Source: a virus
Virus record (IMG/VR): IMGVR_UViG_3300021963_000526
Location: 1-27,929 of that record
DNA length: 27,929 nucleotides
Reading direction: 5' to 3' (one strand)
Shown here: piece by piece, positions 6,796-14,062 of the stretch
How the letters are laid out: each line of letters begins with the position of its first letter
Numbering within the stretch: position 1 is the stretch's first letter
The notes under the pieces: generated by a model
Seen by the model: only the letters and a program-made list of their open reading frames with translations
The model's database searches: none
Told to the model about the DNA's origin: nothing
Position numbers and translations under genes: made by a program

Positions 6796-7283
6796 TGGCC
6801 ACCATGCAGCGCACCATGAGCCAGGTCATGGACAGGGAAGAGGGCGAGGGCATGGAAGAGGGCGAGAACTGCCCCATGCCCACGCAAGACATTACGCTAA
6901 ACCTAAAGAATCGAGCCAAGGCAATCACCAGCGCGGCCTATGGCCCTGAGAATCCCAAGCTGCCCAATGAGGCTTTTTGGCGCAAGAAGGCTGACCAGTG
7001 GGATGTCAGCATGGATGACGCCAAGCAAAGCCTGTGCGGTAACTGCGCGGCTTTCAATGTGTCTGACAACATGAAGCAGTGCATTGCCCAAGGCATTGGC
7101 ATGGAAGCTGACCCATGGGGAACGATCAAGCTGGCCGATCTTGGCTACTGTGAGATTTTTGACTTCAAGTGCGCGGCCTCAAGAACTTGCGATGCGTGGG
7201 TGGTGGGTGGACCCAACACTGGCGAGCAAGAGGGTGAGGACATGGAAGAGGGCGAAGACTACGAAGAGGGAGAAGAGAAATGA
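6795..7283 (+). CDS. Conserved Cys-rich phage protein between terminase and portal
   Basis: 162 residues. Acidic Glu/Gly-rich arms at both ends (REEGEGMEEGEN and EGEDMEEGEDYEEGEEK) flank a central domain with six or more Cys: CGNCAAF, MKQC, GYCEIFDFKCAASRTCDAW. From memory, this domain recurs in environmental phages at the same place, next to portal or terminase genes. The Cys spacing suggests an iron-sulfur or zinc site, but no enzyme family can be named. It overlaps both neighbours by one to four bases (TAATG, ATGA). Confidence 0.8.
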   Translation: MATMQRTMSQVMDREEGEGMEEGENCPMPTQDITLNLKNRAKAITSAAYGPENPKLPNEAFWRKKADQWDVSMDDAKQSLCGNCAAFNVSDNMKQCIAQGIGMEADPWGTIKLADLGYCEIFDFKCAASRTCDAWVVGGPNTGEQEGEDMEEGEDYEEGEEK

Positions 7284-7432
7284 AAGCTGGACTCTATGCC
7301 AATATCGCAGCCAAGCGCGAGCGCATAGCCGCTGGCAGCAAAGAGAAGATGAGAAAGCCTGGAGCTAAAGGCGCGCCAACAGCTGCTGACTTTAAGGCTG
7401 CGGCCAAGACTGCAAAGAAGCCAAAGAAATGA
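7280..7432 (+). CDS. Small basic protein, 50 aa
   Basis: Fifty codons starting MKAGLYANIAAKRERIAAG and ending KTAKKPKK, with ATGA overlaps at both ends. The sequence is very Lys/Arg/Ala-rich. From memory, the pattern KAGLYANI-KR-RIAAGSKEKMRKPG-KGAPTA is a recurrent small protein in environmental phages. It could be a nucleic-acid-binding or DNA-condensing virion protein; that is inferred from composition only. Confidence 0.7.
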   Translation: MKAGLYANIAAKRERIAAGSKEKMRKPGAKGAPTAADFKAAAKTAKKPKK

Positions 7433-7719
7433 AGACCCCAGCTTGGCAGCGCAAGGAGGGCAAAAGCCCATCAGGCGGCTTAAATGCCAAGGGCCGCGCC
7501 AGCGCGAAGGCCGAGGGCATGAACTTAAAAGCGCCGGTCAAGTCTGGCGATAATCCAAGGCGGGCCAGCTTCTTGGCGCGCATGGGCAACATGCCTGGTC
7601 CAGAATACAAGGCAGGCGAGCCGACACGGCTGCTGCTGTCACTCAAGGCATGGGGCGCAAGCTCCAAGGCTGACGCCAAGGCAAAAGCCAAGGCAATATC
7701 TGCAAGGAACAAAAAATGA
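7429..7719 (+). CDS. Small basic protein upstream of portal, 96 aa
   Basis: Starts MKTPAWQRKEGKSPSGGLN and contains KSGDNPRRASFLARMGNMP and PTRLLLSLKAWGASSK. From memory, this is a conserved family in uncultured phages, found beside portal and terminase genes. It is Lys/Arg-rich with few acidic residues, consistent with binding DNA. ATGA overlap upstream and ATGA overlap with the portal gene downstream. No biochemical function is known to me. Confidence 0.75.
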   Translation: MKTPAWQRKEGKSPSGGLNAKGRASAKAEGMNLKAPVKSGDNPRRASFLARMGNMPGPEYKAGEPTRLLLSLKAWGASSKADAKAKAKAISARNKK

Positions 7720-9929
7720 ACGAATTAGAAATCAGCACCGACATTGCTGCCACACAGCCAATGGATGATGCAGAGCTGCAAGCCATCATCACGCAAGACC
7801 TGACCGATGCGGTGAGCTATGTGGACAGTGATCTATCCCCCACACGCGCCAAGGGGACTGAGTACTATCGCGGTGATTTATTCGGCAATGAGGTCGAAGG
7901 CAACAGCAAGGTGGTGGCCATGGAGGTGCGGGACACTGTCTCGGCCATGCTGCCAAGCCTGATGCGTGTGTTTTTCAATTCTGAGAATGTGGTCGAGTTT
8001 AGTCCCAGGGGACCTGAGGACATCAAGATGGCCCAACAGGCCACCGATTACGCTAATTACATTTTCCAAAACGACAATTCTGGATTTTTAACGACCTACG
8101 CAATCTTCAAGGATGCGCTGGTGCGCAAATGCGGCATTGCCAAATTTTGGTGGGAAGATGAGGAGAAGGTGCGGATTGAGGAGTACACCGGCCTTGATGA
8201 GCAGACGCTACAGATGCTGATGCAAGAGCCTGGTGGTGAGGTCAAGGTCATCACATCCTACCCAGACCCAGATGTCAATGAGGCGCAGCTGACAACAGTG
8301 GACCCCACAACTGGCGCGCCGATGGTTATGCCTGCACCAATGATCCATGATGTGCAAATCAAGCGTATCACAAAAGATGGCCGCATCAAGATCATGGCCG
8401 TGCCGCCAGAGGAGCTACTGCTAGACAGACGCGCTAGATCGTTTGACGATTCGACCATCATTGCCCACAGGCAGATGGCCACCATGGCTGACTTGCTGGC
8501 CATGGGCTATGACCAAGATGAGATTGAAGAGAATCTGTCAACGACAGACTTGGACAGCAACGATGAGTATTTGGCCCGTCAGCCGCTGAGTACAACATTT
8601 GGCACAAATGACGCCGCCAACCCGATGATGCGCAGGGTCTTGTACATCGAGGCTTACTCGCGTGTTGACTATGATGGCGATGGTATTGCAGAGCTTAGAA
8701 AAGTCTGCTGCATGGGTGGCGGCTATAAGGTGGTGCGCAATCTTCCAGCGAGCTATATCCCCTTTGCTGACTTCCCCTGCGACCCAGAGCCACACACAAG
8801 CCCACTTGAGGCGATGTCAATTTTTGACATTACCCGTGACTTGCAAGAGATCAAGTCTGAGATTCTCAGGAATACATTGGACAGCCTGGCCCAGAGCATT
8901 CACCCACGCACAGCGGTGGTCGAGGGTCAAGTCAATATTGATGATGTCTTGAACAATGAGACGGGCGCCATCATTCGGATGCGCGCGCCTGGCATGGTGC
9001 AGCCCCTGACAACCCCGTTTGTGGGGCAGGCCGCATTCCCGATGATGGAATACATGGACCAGATCAAGGAAGACCGCACCGGCATGAGCAAGGCGGCCAT
9101 GGGTCTGAATGCTGACGCATTGCAGTCAAGCACCAAGGCAGCTGTGGCAGCGACCATTTCAGCCAGCCAAGGCCGCATTGAGCTGACAGCGCGCATTTTG
9201 GCCGAGGGTATGAAAAAGCTATTTAAGGGCATTTTGTTCCTGGTCACAACGCACCAGGACAAGGCTCGCATGGTGCGGATGCGCAACGAGTGGGTGCAGA
9301 TCGATCCACGATTCTGGGATGCTGGCATGGATGCCACGATCAACATTGCTCTTGGCAATGGCGACACCAACGAGAAGCTGCAAGCGCTGATGATGATCAT
9401 GTCCAAGCAAGAGCAAATCTTGCAGCAGCTTGGCCCAACAAACCCATTGGTCACGCCAATGCAATTTAGCAACACTTTGCGAAAAGTGGTTGAGCTGTCT
9501 GGGTTCAAGGATTCAACGAGCTTTTTCCAAGACATCCCTGCCGACTACAAACCACCAGAGCCACCAGCGCCAAAGCCATCCCCAGAGGAGATTTTGGCCA
9601 AGGTGCAGGCAGAGTCTATCCAGGCAGATATCCAGAAAAAGGCAGCCGAGCTGGAGCTAAAGCGCCAGCAAATGCTTTTGGATGATGATTTGGCCCGTGA
9701 CAAGATGGCCCAAGATTTGTATCTCAAAAAGTATGAAATTGAGTTAAAGTACAAATCACAGATCAGTACAGCGGAAATTGATGCCGCGCAAAATATTGAT
9801 CGTGAAGCGATTCGTCAGCAGGCACTGCTGGCCCAGCAGCAAGCGGCGCAGCTTATGCAGCAGCCACAGCAGCAGCCACCAGCGCCTGAGATGATGCCCC
9901 CATCAACCTTTCAAGGAATGGCACAGTAA
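7716..9929 (+). CDS. Portal protein
   Basis: 737 residues, expected to form the ring at the single capsid vertex through which DNA enters and leaves. The N-terminal region (RAKGTEYYRGD, VAMEVRDTVSAMLPSLMRVFF) and later segments (DPEPHTSPLEAMSIFDITR, EDRTGMSKAAMGL) are typical of large podovirus-type portals. The C-terminal 150 residues are a charged coiled-coil (ELELKRQQMLLDDDLARDKM) ending in a Gln/Pro-rich tail (QQPQQQPPAPEMMPP), which may form the barrel reaching into the capsid. The position between packaging and scaffold genes fits. It ends directly before the next GTG start. Confidence 0.9.
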   Translation: MNELEISTDIAATQPMDDAELQAIITQDLTDAVSYVDSDLSPTRAKGTEYYRGDLFGNEVEGNSKVVAMEVRDTVSAMLPSLMRVFFNSENVVEFSPRGPEDIKMAQQATDYANYIFQNDNSGFLTTYAIFKDALVRKCGIAKFWWEDEEKVRIEEYTGLDEQTLQMLMQEPGGEVKVITSYPDPDVNEAQLTTVDPTTGAPMVMPAPMIHDVQIKRITKDGRIKIMAVPPEELLLDRRARSFDDSTIIAHRQMATMADLLAMGYDQDEIEENLSTTDLDSNDEYLARQPLSTTFGTNDAANPMMRRVLYIEAYSRVDYDGDGIAELRKVCCMGGGYKVVRNLPASYIPFADFPCDPEPHTSPLEAMSIFDITRDLQEIKSEILRNTLDSLAQSIHPRTAVVEGQVNIDDVLNNETGAIIRMRAPGMVQPLTTPFVGQAAFPMMEYMDQIKEDRTGMSKAAMGLNADALQSSTKAAVAATISASQGRIELTARILAEGMKKLFKGILFLVTTHQDKARMVRMRNEWVQIDPRFWDAGMDATINIALGNGDTNEKLQALMMIMSKQEQILQQLGPTNPLVTPMQFSNTLRKVVELSGFKDSTSFFQDIPADYKPPEPPAPKPSPEEILAKVQAESIQADIQKKAAELELKRQQMLLDDDLARDKMAQDLYLKKYEIELKYKSQISTAEIDAAQNIDREAIRQQALLAQQQAAQLMQQPQQQPPAPEMMPPSTFQGMAQ

Positions 9930-10187
9930 GTGACAAATGAAGACCAAGTAAATAAAGGCCGAAAGGCCAAGCAGCTGCTTGAGGATGAAACCCTCAATGC
10001 AGCGATTGCGAAATTAGAAGGTGACCAACTTTGGGTATTTCGTTCATCGAAACCCGAAGAGTCTGCGAGGCGCGAGACAGCATGGTGCATGTTGCAGGCC
10101 ATTGACGGGCTGCGGCAAGAGTTGATCAAGATTATGGACAACGGGAAAATTGCACAGAATGCGATAAGCAAATCACAGAAAAACTAA
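9930..10187 (+). CDS. Small conserved protein between portal and scaffold
   Basis: 85 residues with a GTG start immediately after the portal stop. An AAGGA lies inside the portal end, about 13 nt upstream. The product is a helical, charged protein (NKGRKAKQLLEDE, LWVFRSSKPEESARRE, LRQELIKIMDNGKIAQNAI). From memory, proteins of this size and pattern follow portal genes in many phages, ending with a helix and a DNGKLA-like motif. Function unknown; a head-assembly accessory is possible. Confidence 0.7.
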   Translation: MTNEDQVNKGRKAKQLLEDETLNAAIAKLEGDQLWVFRSSKPEESARRETAWCMLQAIDGLRQELIKIMDNGKIAQNAISKSQKN

Positions 10188-10201
10188 TTTAAGAAAATAC
10201 T

Positions 10202-11182
10202 ATGGCAGAAACACAAGCAATGAATATGGCCGATGCGGCCAGTGCTATCTCGGCAATGTTGGCCCCTGAAAAAGGACAAGCGCAAGTTGACGAGACGCAG
10301 CCAGTCGAGGAGTCCCAAGAGGACACCGAGACAGCGGCTTCTGAGGAGGATGAGTCTGGTGTGGAAGACGCGCCAGATGAAGAGTCCTCAGAGGAACAGT
10401 CCGAAGAAGAGGAAGAGCAAGAGGAGCAAGAACAGCCACAGACTTTCACCGTCAAAGTAGACGGCAAGGAAGTCACAGTGACGCTAGACGAGCTTCAAAA
10501 AGGCTATTCCAGGACACAGGACTACACTCGGAAAACGCAGCAGATTGCCGAAGTGCGAAAGCAAGTCGAGCAAGAAACGCAGGCAGTCCGAGCCGAGCGT
10601 GAGCAGTACGCTCAATTGTTGGGAGCATTGCAAGCCCAACTTCAGTCTTCGGAGCCTCAAGTTGATTTGGAGCGCCTCTATCACGAGGACCCAATTGAAT
10701 GGGTAAGGCAAAAGGAAATCATGCGCGAGAGGCAAGAAAAACTCGGTGCTATTCAGTCTGAACAGCAGCGGCTTTTTCAAGTGTCTCAGTATGAGCAGCA
10801 GCGCGCTATGGAGGCCCAACTTGCCAGCCAGCAAGAAGCCTTATTAGCCGCTTTGCCAGATTGGAAGGACCCCAAGAAGGCAAAGGCCGAAAAGGCACTG
10901 GTGATTGAGTCTGCAAAGGCAGCAGGCTTTACCGATGAAGATTTGAAGAATGTTTACGACCACCGGCTGGTCTTGTTGTTGCGTAAAGCAGCAATGTTTG
11001 ACCAAATGGTAAGTAAGCGTCAAGGCATTAAGCCTGTGGTGAACAATGGCCCACGAACAGCCAAGCCTGGTGCAGCTGGTCGGGTTTCGACAACAACTGA
11101 AAGTACGCGAGCAAAGCAGCGTCTTGCAAAAACCGGTCGCATCGATGATGCGGCTTCTGCAATTGAACTTTTATTGAAATGA
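10202..11182 (+). CDS. Capsid scaffolding protein
   Basis: 326 residues. The N-terminal quarter is extremely acidic (repeated EDE and EEEEEQEE tracts). A short globular segment FTVKVDGKEVTVTLDEL and GYSRTQDYTRKTQQI follows, and then a long Gln/Glu-rich coiled coil (residues about 105-230). The C-terminus is basic (TRAKQRLAKTGRIDDAASA). The VDGKEVTVTLDELQKGYSRTQ stretch is characteristic, from memory, of podovirus-type scaffold proteins, which guide capsid assembly and then leave. The location between portal and major capsid genes supports this. No protease domain is seen. Confidence 0.85.
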   Translation: MAETQAMNMADAASAISAMLAPEKGQAQVDETQPVEESQEDTETAASEEDESGVEDAPDEESSEEQSEEEEEQEEQEQPQTFTVKVDGKEVTVTLDELQKGYSRTQDYTRKTQQIAEVRKQVEQETQAVRAEREQYAQLLGALQAQLQSSEPQVDLERLYHEDPIEWVRQKEIMRERQEKLGAIQSEQQRLFQVSQYEQQRAMEAQLASQQEALLAALPDWKDPKKAKAEKALVIESAKAAGFTDEDLKNVYDHRLVLLLRKAAMFDQMVSKRQGIKPVVNNGPRTAKPGAAGRVSTTTESTRAKQRLAKTGRIDDAASAIELLLK

Positions 11183-11189
11183 GGAAATT

Positions 11190-12419
11190 ATGGCTATCGT
11201 TAGCAATACATTTTTAACCTACTCTGCAAAGGGTATCCGCGAAGACTTGAGCAATGTGATTACAAACATTTCTCCAGAAGAAACCCCTTACATGAGCAAC
11301 ATTGGCCGCGAGAATGTGTCCAACAGCTTGTACGAGTGGCAGACAGACCAACTTTCTAGTGCCGCCGCAAATGCGCAGCTGGAAGGTGACGATGTCGCGT
11401 CTTTTGATGCGGTGACAGCTACTGTGCGTTTGCAAAACTACGCACAGATTTCACGCAAGACAATCATCTTGTCAGCCACTGAAGAAGTGGTGAACAAGGC
11501 TGGTCGTCGCAGTGAGCTGGCCTACCAAATCGCGAAGCGCGGCGCGGAAATTAAACGTGACCAAGAATTCTCCATGCTCAATGGCGCCATCGCTGTTGCT
11601 GGTGATTCGACAACTGCTCGCACCACTGCCTCTTTGGGCGCGTTTGTGAAAACGAACACCGACAAAGGCTCTAGCGGTGCTGACCCATCTTACACAACGC
11701 TGCCAAACAGCGCCCGTACAGATGGCACAGTGCGCACATTTACTGAAACCATTCTCAAGAATGTGATTCAGAAGGTGTGGACACAAGGTGGTACACCTAA
11801 GATTCTGATGTGCGGTCCTGTCAACAAGCAGCGCGTGTCTGGTTTCTCTGGTATTGCTTCCAGCCGTTTCAACATTGATGGAGGCGCAAAGCCAGCAACC
11901 CTCGTGGGCGCTGTCGATATCTACGTTAACTAATGGCGTCGATAAGCAGTAATGCTTATTTGTAACTGGGTGAATTCGGTGAACCTCCTAACTGTCAAGC
12001 CGGACAAAGGACAATACCGAGCCAAGCCGAGAAATCGGAAGGTGTAACGACTAGAGGCGGGAGCCTCGTAGGACCAAGCGGTCCGAAGTGCCCAGCCCCT
12101 CATAGTGAGGGTGAAGAGATAGTCTGATCTACCAGGTAACTGGTAGCCTCGAAAGAGGGATGAGAGGGTAGCGAATCTCATTTAACATTGATGCAGTGAT
12201 TTCGGCAATGTGCAAGTGATTGCAAATCGTTTCCAACGTGAGCGCGATGCATGGGTGATCGATCCTGACTACGCAAAGATGACTGTGCTGCGCCCTTACA
12301 GCCAAGTCGAATTGGCGAAGACTGGTGACGCTGAAAAGCGCATGTTGATCGTTGAGTGGGGTCACAAAGTGTTGGCTGAAAACGCCCACGGCTTGGCCGC
12401 TGACTTGGTTACTTCTTAA
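11190..12419 (+). CDS. Major capsid protein, gene split by a group I intron
   Basis: The coding sequence is join(11190-11926, 12194-12419), giving 320 residues. Exon 1 encodes residues 1-245 plus two bases of codon 246. Exon 2 completes it as GTC and continues VSDFGNVQVIANRF to the stop at 12417-12419. The protein resembles HK97-fold capsid proteins of the DUF5309 (SU10-like) family: start MAIVSNTFLTYSAKGIRED, ISPEETPYMSNIG, then TKTAT-like strands; the C-terminal RFQRERDAWVIDPDY is family-typical. Without splicing, translation enters the intron and stops at 11931-11933 (247 residues). AGGAAA precedes the ATG. The piece beginning with GTG at 12210 is exon 2, not a separate gene. Confidence 0.88.
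11927..12193 (+). ncRNA. Group I self-splicing intron in the capsid gene
   Basis: A 267-nt ribozyme with all core helices drawn by hand. P1 pairs exon 11918-11926 with guide 11936-11944; splice-site U11926 faces G11936. P2 is ATAAGCA/TGCTTAT with a GTAA loop (11942-11959). P3 is CTGGG 11966-11970 with CCCAG 12091-12095. P4 is TCGGT 11976-11980 with ACCGA 12016-12020. P6 is CCGA-GAAA-TCGG (12027-12038). P7 is GACTA 12049-12053 with TAGTC 12120-12124. P7.1 (12054-12067) and P7.2 (12071-12084) suggest subgroup IA. P8 is 12097-12111 and P9 is 12129-12146, with GAAA and other hairpins to 12181. The last base is G12193. No endonuclease ORF is inside. Confidence 0.93.
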
Positions 12420-12433
12420 TAGTAAGCAAATGG

Positions 12434-12463
12434 AAAGGGCCAGGGAAACTTGGCCCTTTTTTT
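12434..12463 (+). terminator. Rho-independent terminator after the capsid gene
   Basis: AAAGGGCCA (12434-12442) pairs with TGGCCCTTT (12451-12459) around an 8-nt loop, and the T-run continues to 12463. It is 15 nt downstream of the capsid stop. It probably ends or attenuates the capsid transcript, raising capsid over tail genes. Confidence 0.9.
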
Positions 12464-12465
12464 AA

Positions 12466-12783
12466 ATGATTCACAAAAGACTATTTAGCGAAAACAAAGA
12501 TCAAGGCATCAAGCGCTACTGGCATGAAAACCCAGAAACAGGCGATGTGACGATCCAGACAGAGCAAGATGTGACTGCTGTCATTGAGGCCAACAAGGCC
12601 ATCTATAACGCCCAAGACGAAAAAGCCAACTGGAAGGGTGAATGGCACTTGGTCGCATCCATCCCCGAATCCCTTTATTACAAGATGAAGGCCGAGGGCA
12701 AGATCGATGATCAGGAATACATGAAGCGCTGGCTAAACGACAGCGACAACCAATTTTTTAGAACTAGACCTGGGAAAATATGA
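12466..12783 (+). CDS. Conserved virion-block protein of unknown function
   Basis: 105 residues, MIHKRLFSENKDQGIKRYW at the start and LNDSDNQFFRTRPGKI at the end. The ending, with VASIPESLYYKM before it, matches a small family found, from memory, immediately after capsid genes in many environmental podoviruses. Its role is not known to me. The ATG lies only two bases after the terminator T-run, and no Shine-Dalgarno is present, so translation initiation looks unusual. It ends with an ATGA overlap with the glycosyltransferase gene. Confidence 0.75.
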   Translation: MIHKRLFSENKDQGIKRYWHENPETGDVTIQTEQDVTAVIEANKAIYNAQDEKANWKGEWHLVASIPESLYYKMKAEGKIDDQEYMKRWLNDSDNQFFRTRPGKI

Positions 12784-13442
12784 GCAATTATGTTGCAGTC
12801 TGCACACCGGCCCGTGATCAAGTCCACACGAACTATTGCTATTGCATGGTCAACATGGTGGCGTATCACACACTCAACACCGAAGACGCGATTAGTCTGA
12901 AATTGATGCAAGGCACTATTATCCAAAACCAAAGGGCTGACCTTTGTTTGGATGCGATGGCCGAGGGCTGCACACACATTCTCTTCATTGACTCGGACAT
13001 GACATTCCCCCAAGACATGGTGGGAAGGCTCTTGGCCCACGACAAAGATATTGTGGCGGCCAACTGCGCCAGGCGCAGAATGCCCACTGGCCCGACAGCT
13101 CAAGACTATGATGAGAACGACAAACGCATTCCCGTCTACACCATGCCAGAATCAACTGGATTGCAAGAGGTGGGAAGCATTGGCACTGGCATAATGCTGA
13201 TCAAGCGCAGGGTGTTTGAGGGCATGAGCGAGCCATGGTTTGATATGCCGTGGCAGACCACACGGGGCTACATGGGTGAGGATGTGTTCTTTTGTAGAAA
13301 AGCCAGAGAGCTTGGCTTTAAGGTCTACATCGACCATGATGTCTCGCACGAAATTGGTCACATTGGGACCTTTGAGTTTGGCCACCCTCACACTTGGATT
13401 GTGAAAGAAGAGATGGAAAAAGAGGCGAAAAATGGCACTTAG
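12780..13442 (+). CDS. GT-A fold glycosyltransferase
   Basis: 220 residues. Features of a GT2-like GT-A enzyme are the N-terminal strand YVAVCTPARDQVH, the nucleotide-sugar metal-binding motif LFIDSDM (D71-S72-D73) and the sequence VGSIGTGIMLIKRRVFEGM, then GYMGEDVFFCRKARELGFKVYIDH with the ED and final His. It would transfer a sugar from a nucleotide donor. The acceptor is not shown. Lying inside the head and tail block, it may modify a virion protein, or act on host surface or DNA. ATGA overlap with the gene before; 11-nt overlap with the following fragment. Confidence 0.8.
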   Translation: MSNYVAVCTPARDQVHTNYCYCMVNMVAYHTLNTEDAISLKLMQGTIIQNQRADLCLDAMAEGCTHILFIDSDMTFPQDMVGRLLAHDKDIVAANCARRRMPTGPTAQDYDENDKRIPVYTMPESTGLQEVGSIGTGIMLIKRRVFEGMSEPWFDMPWQTTRGYMGEDVFFCRKARELGFKVYIDHDVSHEIGHIGTFEFGHPHTWIVKEEMEKEAKNGT

Positions 13443-13542
13443 CACCTATGCAGAACTGAAGACATCCATTGGTGATTGGCTTAATCGGTCAGACCTGACA
13501 AATGCCATTCCACTTTATCTCTCTGGCCGAGGCGCAAGTTGA
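13432..13542 (+). CDS. N-terminal fragment of frameshifted adaptor gene
   Basis: 36 codons reading MALSTYAELKTSIGDWLNR, then SDLTNAIP, and stopping at 13540-13542. The start and the DLTNAIP segment match, from memory, the N-terminus of the phage head-tail adaptor (gp4-like) family, whose members continue with a FISLAEAQ-type segment. That continuation is present in the +1 frame from about 13514. The break lies at CCACTTT (13510-13516); two bases appear to be missing compared with the usual one extra residue here. It overlaps the glycosyltransferase end by 11 nt. Confidence 0.6.
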   Translation: MALSTYAELKTSIGDWLNRSDLTNAIPLYLSGRGAS

Positions 13543-14053
13543 AAGAACACTGCGCACCAGGCAGATGATTGTCAGGGCCAATGCGTCTTTTGACGCGCAG
13601 TATGGCGCTGTGCCTGCTGATTTTTTAGAGACAAAATCTCTGAAGCTGACAAGCACAAACCCACAGACCCCATTGGAATTTTTGAGCATTGATGCCTTGG
13701 ACAATAAGGCATCTGAATACACTGGCAGCGGCAAGCCAAGATTCTTTGGTGTGGTCGGTGGCCAGTTTAGATTGGTCCCAGTGCCAGACGCTACATATAC
13801 AACCGAGCTGACCTACTACGCGAAGTTGACAAAGTTATCAAACACTGTGGCCACCAACTGGCTTTTGACATCAAGCCCCGACATTTATCTGTATGGCGCG
13901 CTGCTGCAAGCTGCTCCATACTTGCAAGATGATGCGAGAATCACAGTGTGGTCATCGCTATATGATCGTGCAATGAGTGAATTGCAAACTGCCGATGATC
14001 GCGGTGCGTCTTCTGGTGGTGCATTGCTTACCCGTGCAAAGACTTTTGGATAA
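13502..14053 (+). CDS. Head-tail adaptor (gp4-like), main part after frameshift
   Basis: 183 residues if started at the ATG at 13502; the native sequence probably resumes at FISLAEAQ. The core ERTLRTRQMIVRANASFD, PADFLETKSLKL, then GKPRFFGVVGGQFRLVPVP and YYAKLTKLS is typical, from memory, of podovirus-type adaptor or head-completion proteins that dock under the portal. The C-terminal LYGALLQAAPYLQDD also fits. With the fragment at 13432 the intact protein would be about 206 residues. The ATG at 13502 has no Shine-Dalgarno. Either a real mutation, a recoding event or a sequence error separates the parts. Confidence 0.7.
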   Translation: MPFHFISLAEAQVERTLRTRQMIVRANASFDAQYGAVPADFLETKSLKLTSTNPQTPLEFLSIDALDNKASEYTGSGKPRFFGVVGGQFRLVPVPDATYTTELTYYAKLTKLSNTVATNWLLTSSPDIYLYGALLQAAPYLQDDARITVWSSLYDRAMSELQTADDRGASSGGALLTRAKTFG

Positions 14054-14062
14054 GGACTGGAC

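Noticed and set aside
8927-9535. 202-codon antisense ORF in the portal gene
   Set aside because: Shadow of the portal gene. Ser/Met/Ala-rich reading of the complementary strand, with no recognisable domain or start signal.
11930-12181. Antisense ORF within the intron
   Set aside because: It is a by-product of the structured RNA. It bears no endonuclease motif, and the segment is explained by the ribozyme.
12210-12419. A separate gene with a GTG start after the capsid gene
   Set aside because: It is exon 2 of the capsid gene. The sequence RFQRERDAWVIDPDY continues the capsid family and the frame extends upstream to the intron 3' end. No SD precedes the GTG.
13502-13540. Programmed +1 frameshift in the adaptor gene as a certain claim
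   Set aside because: CTT-T is slippery, but no stop codon, rare codon or SD-like stimulator is at the right place. The product would be one residue short of the recalled family, so a two-base loss is simpler.
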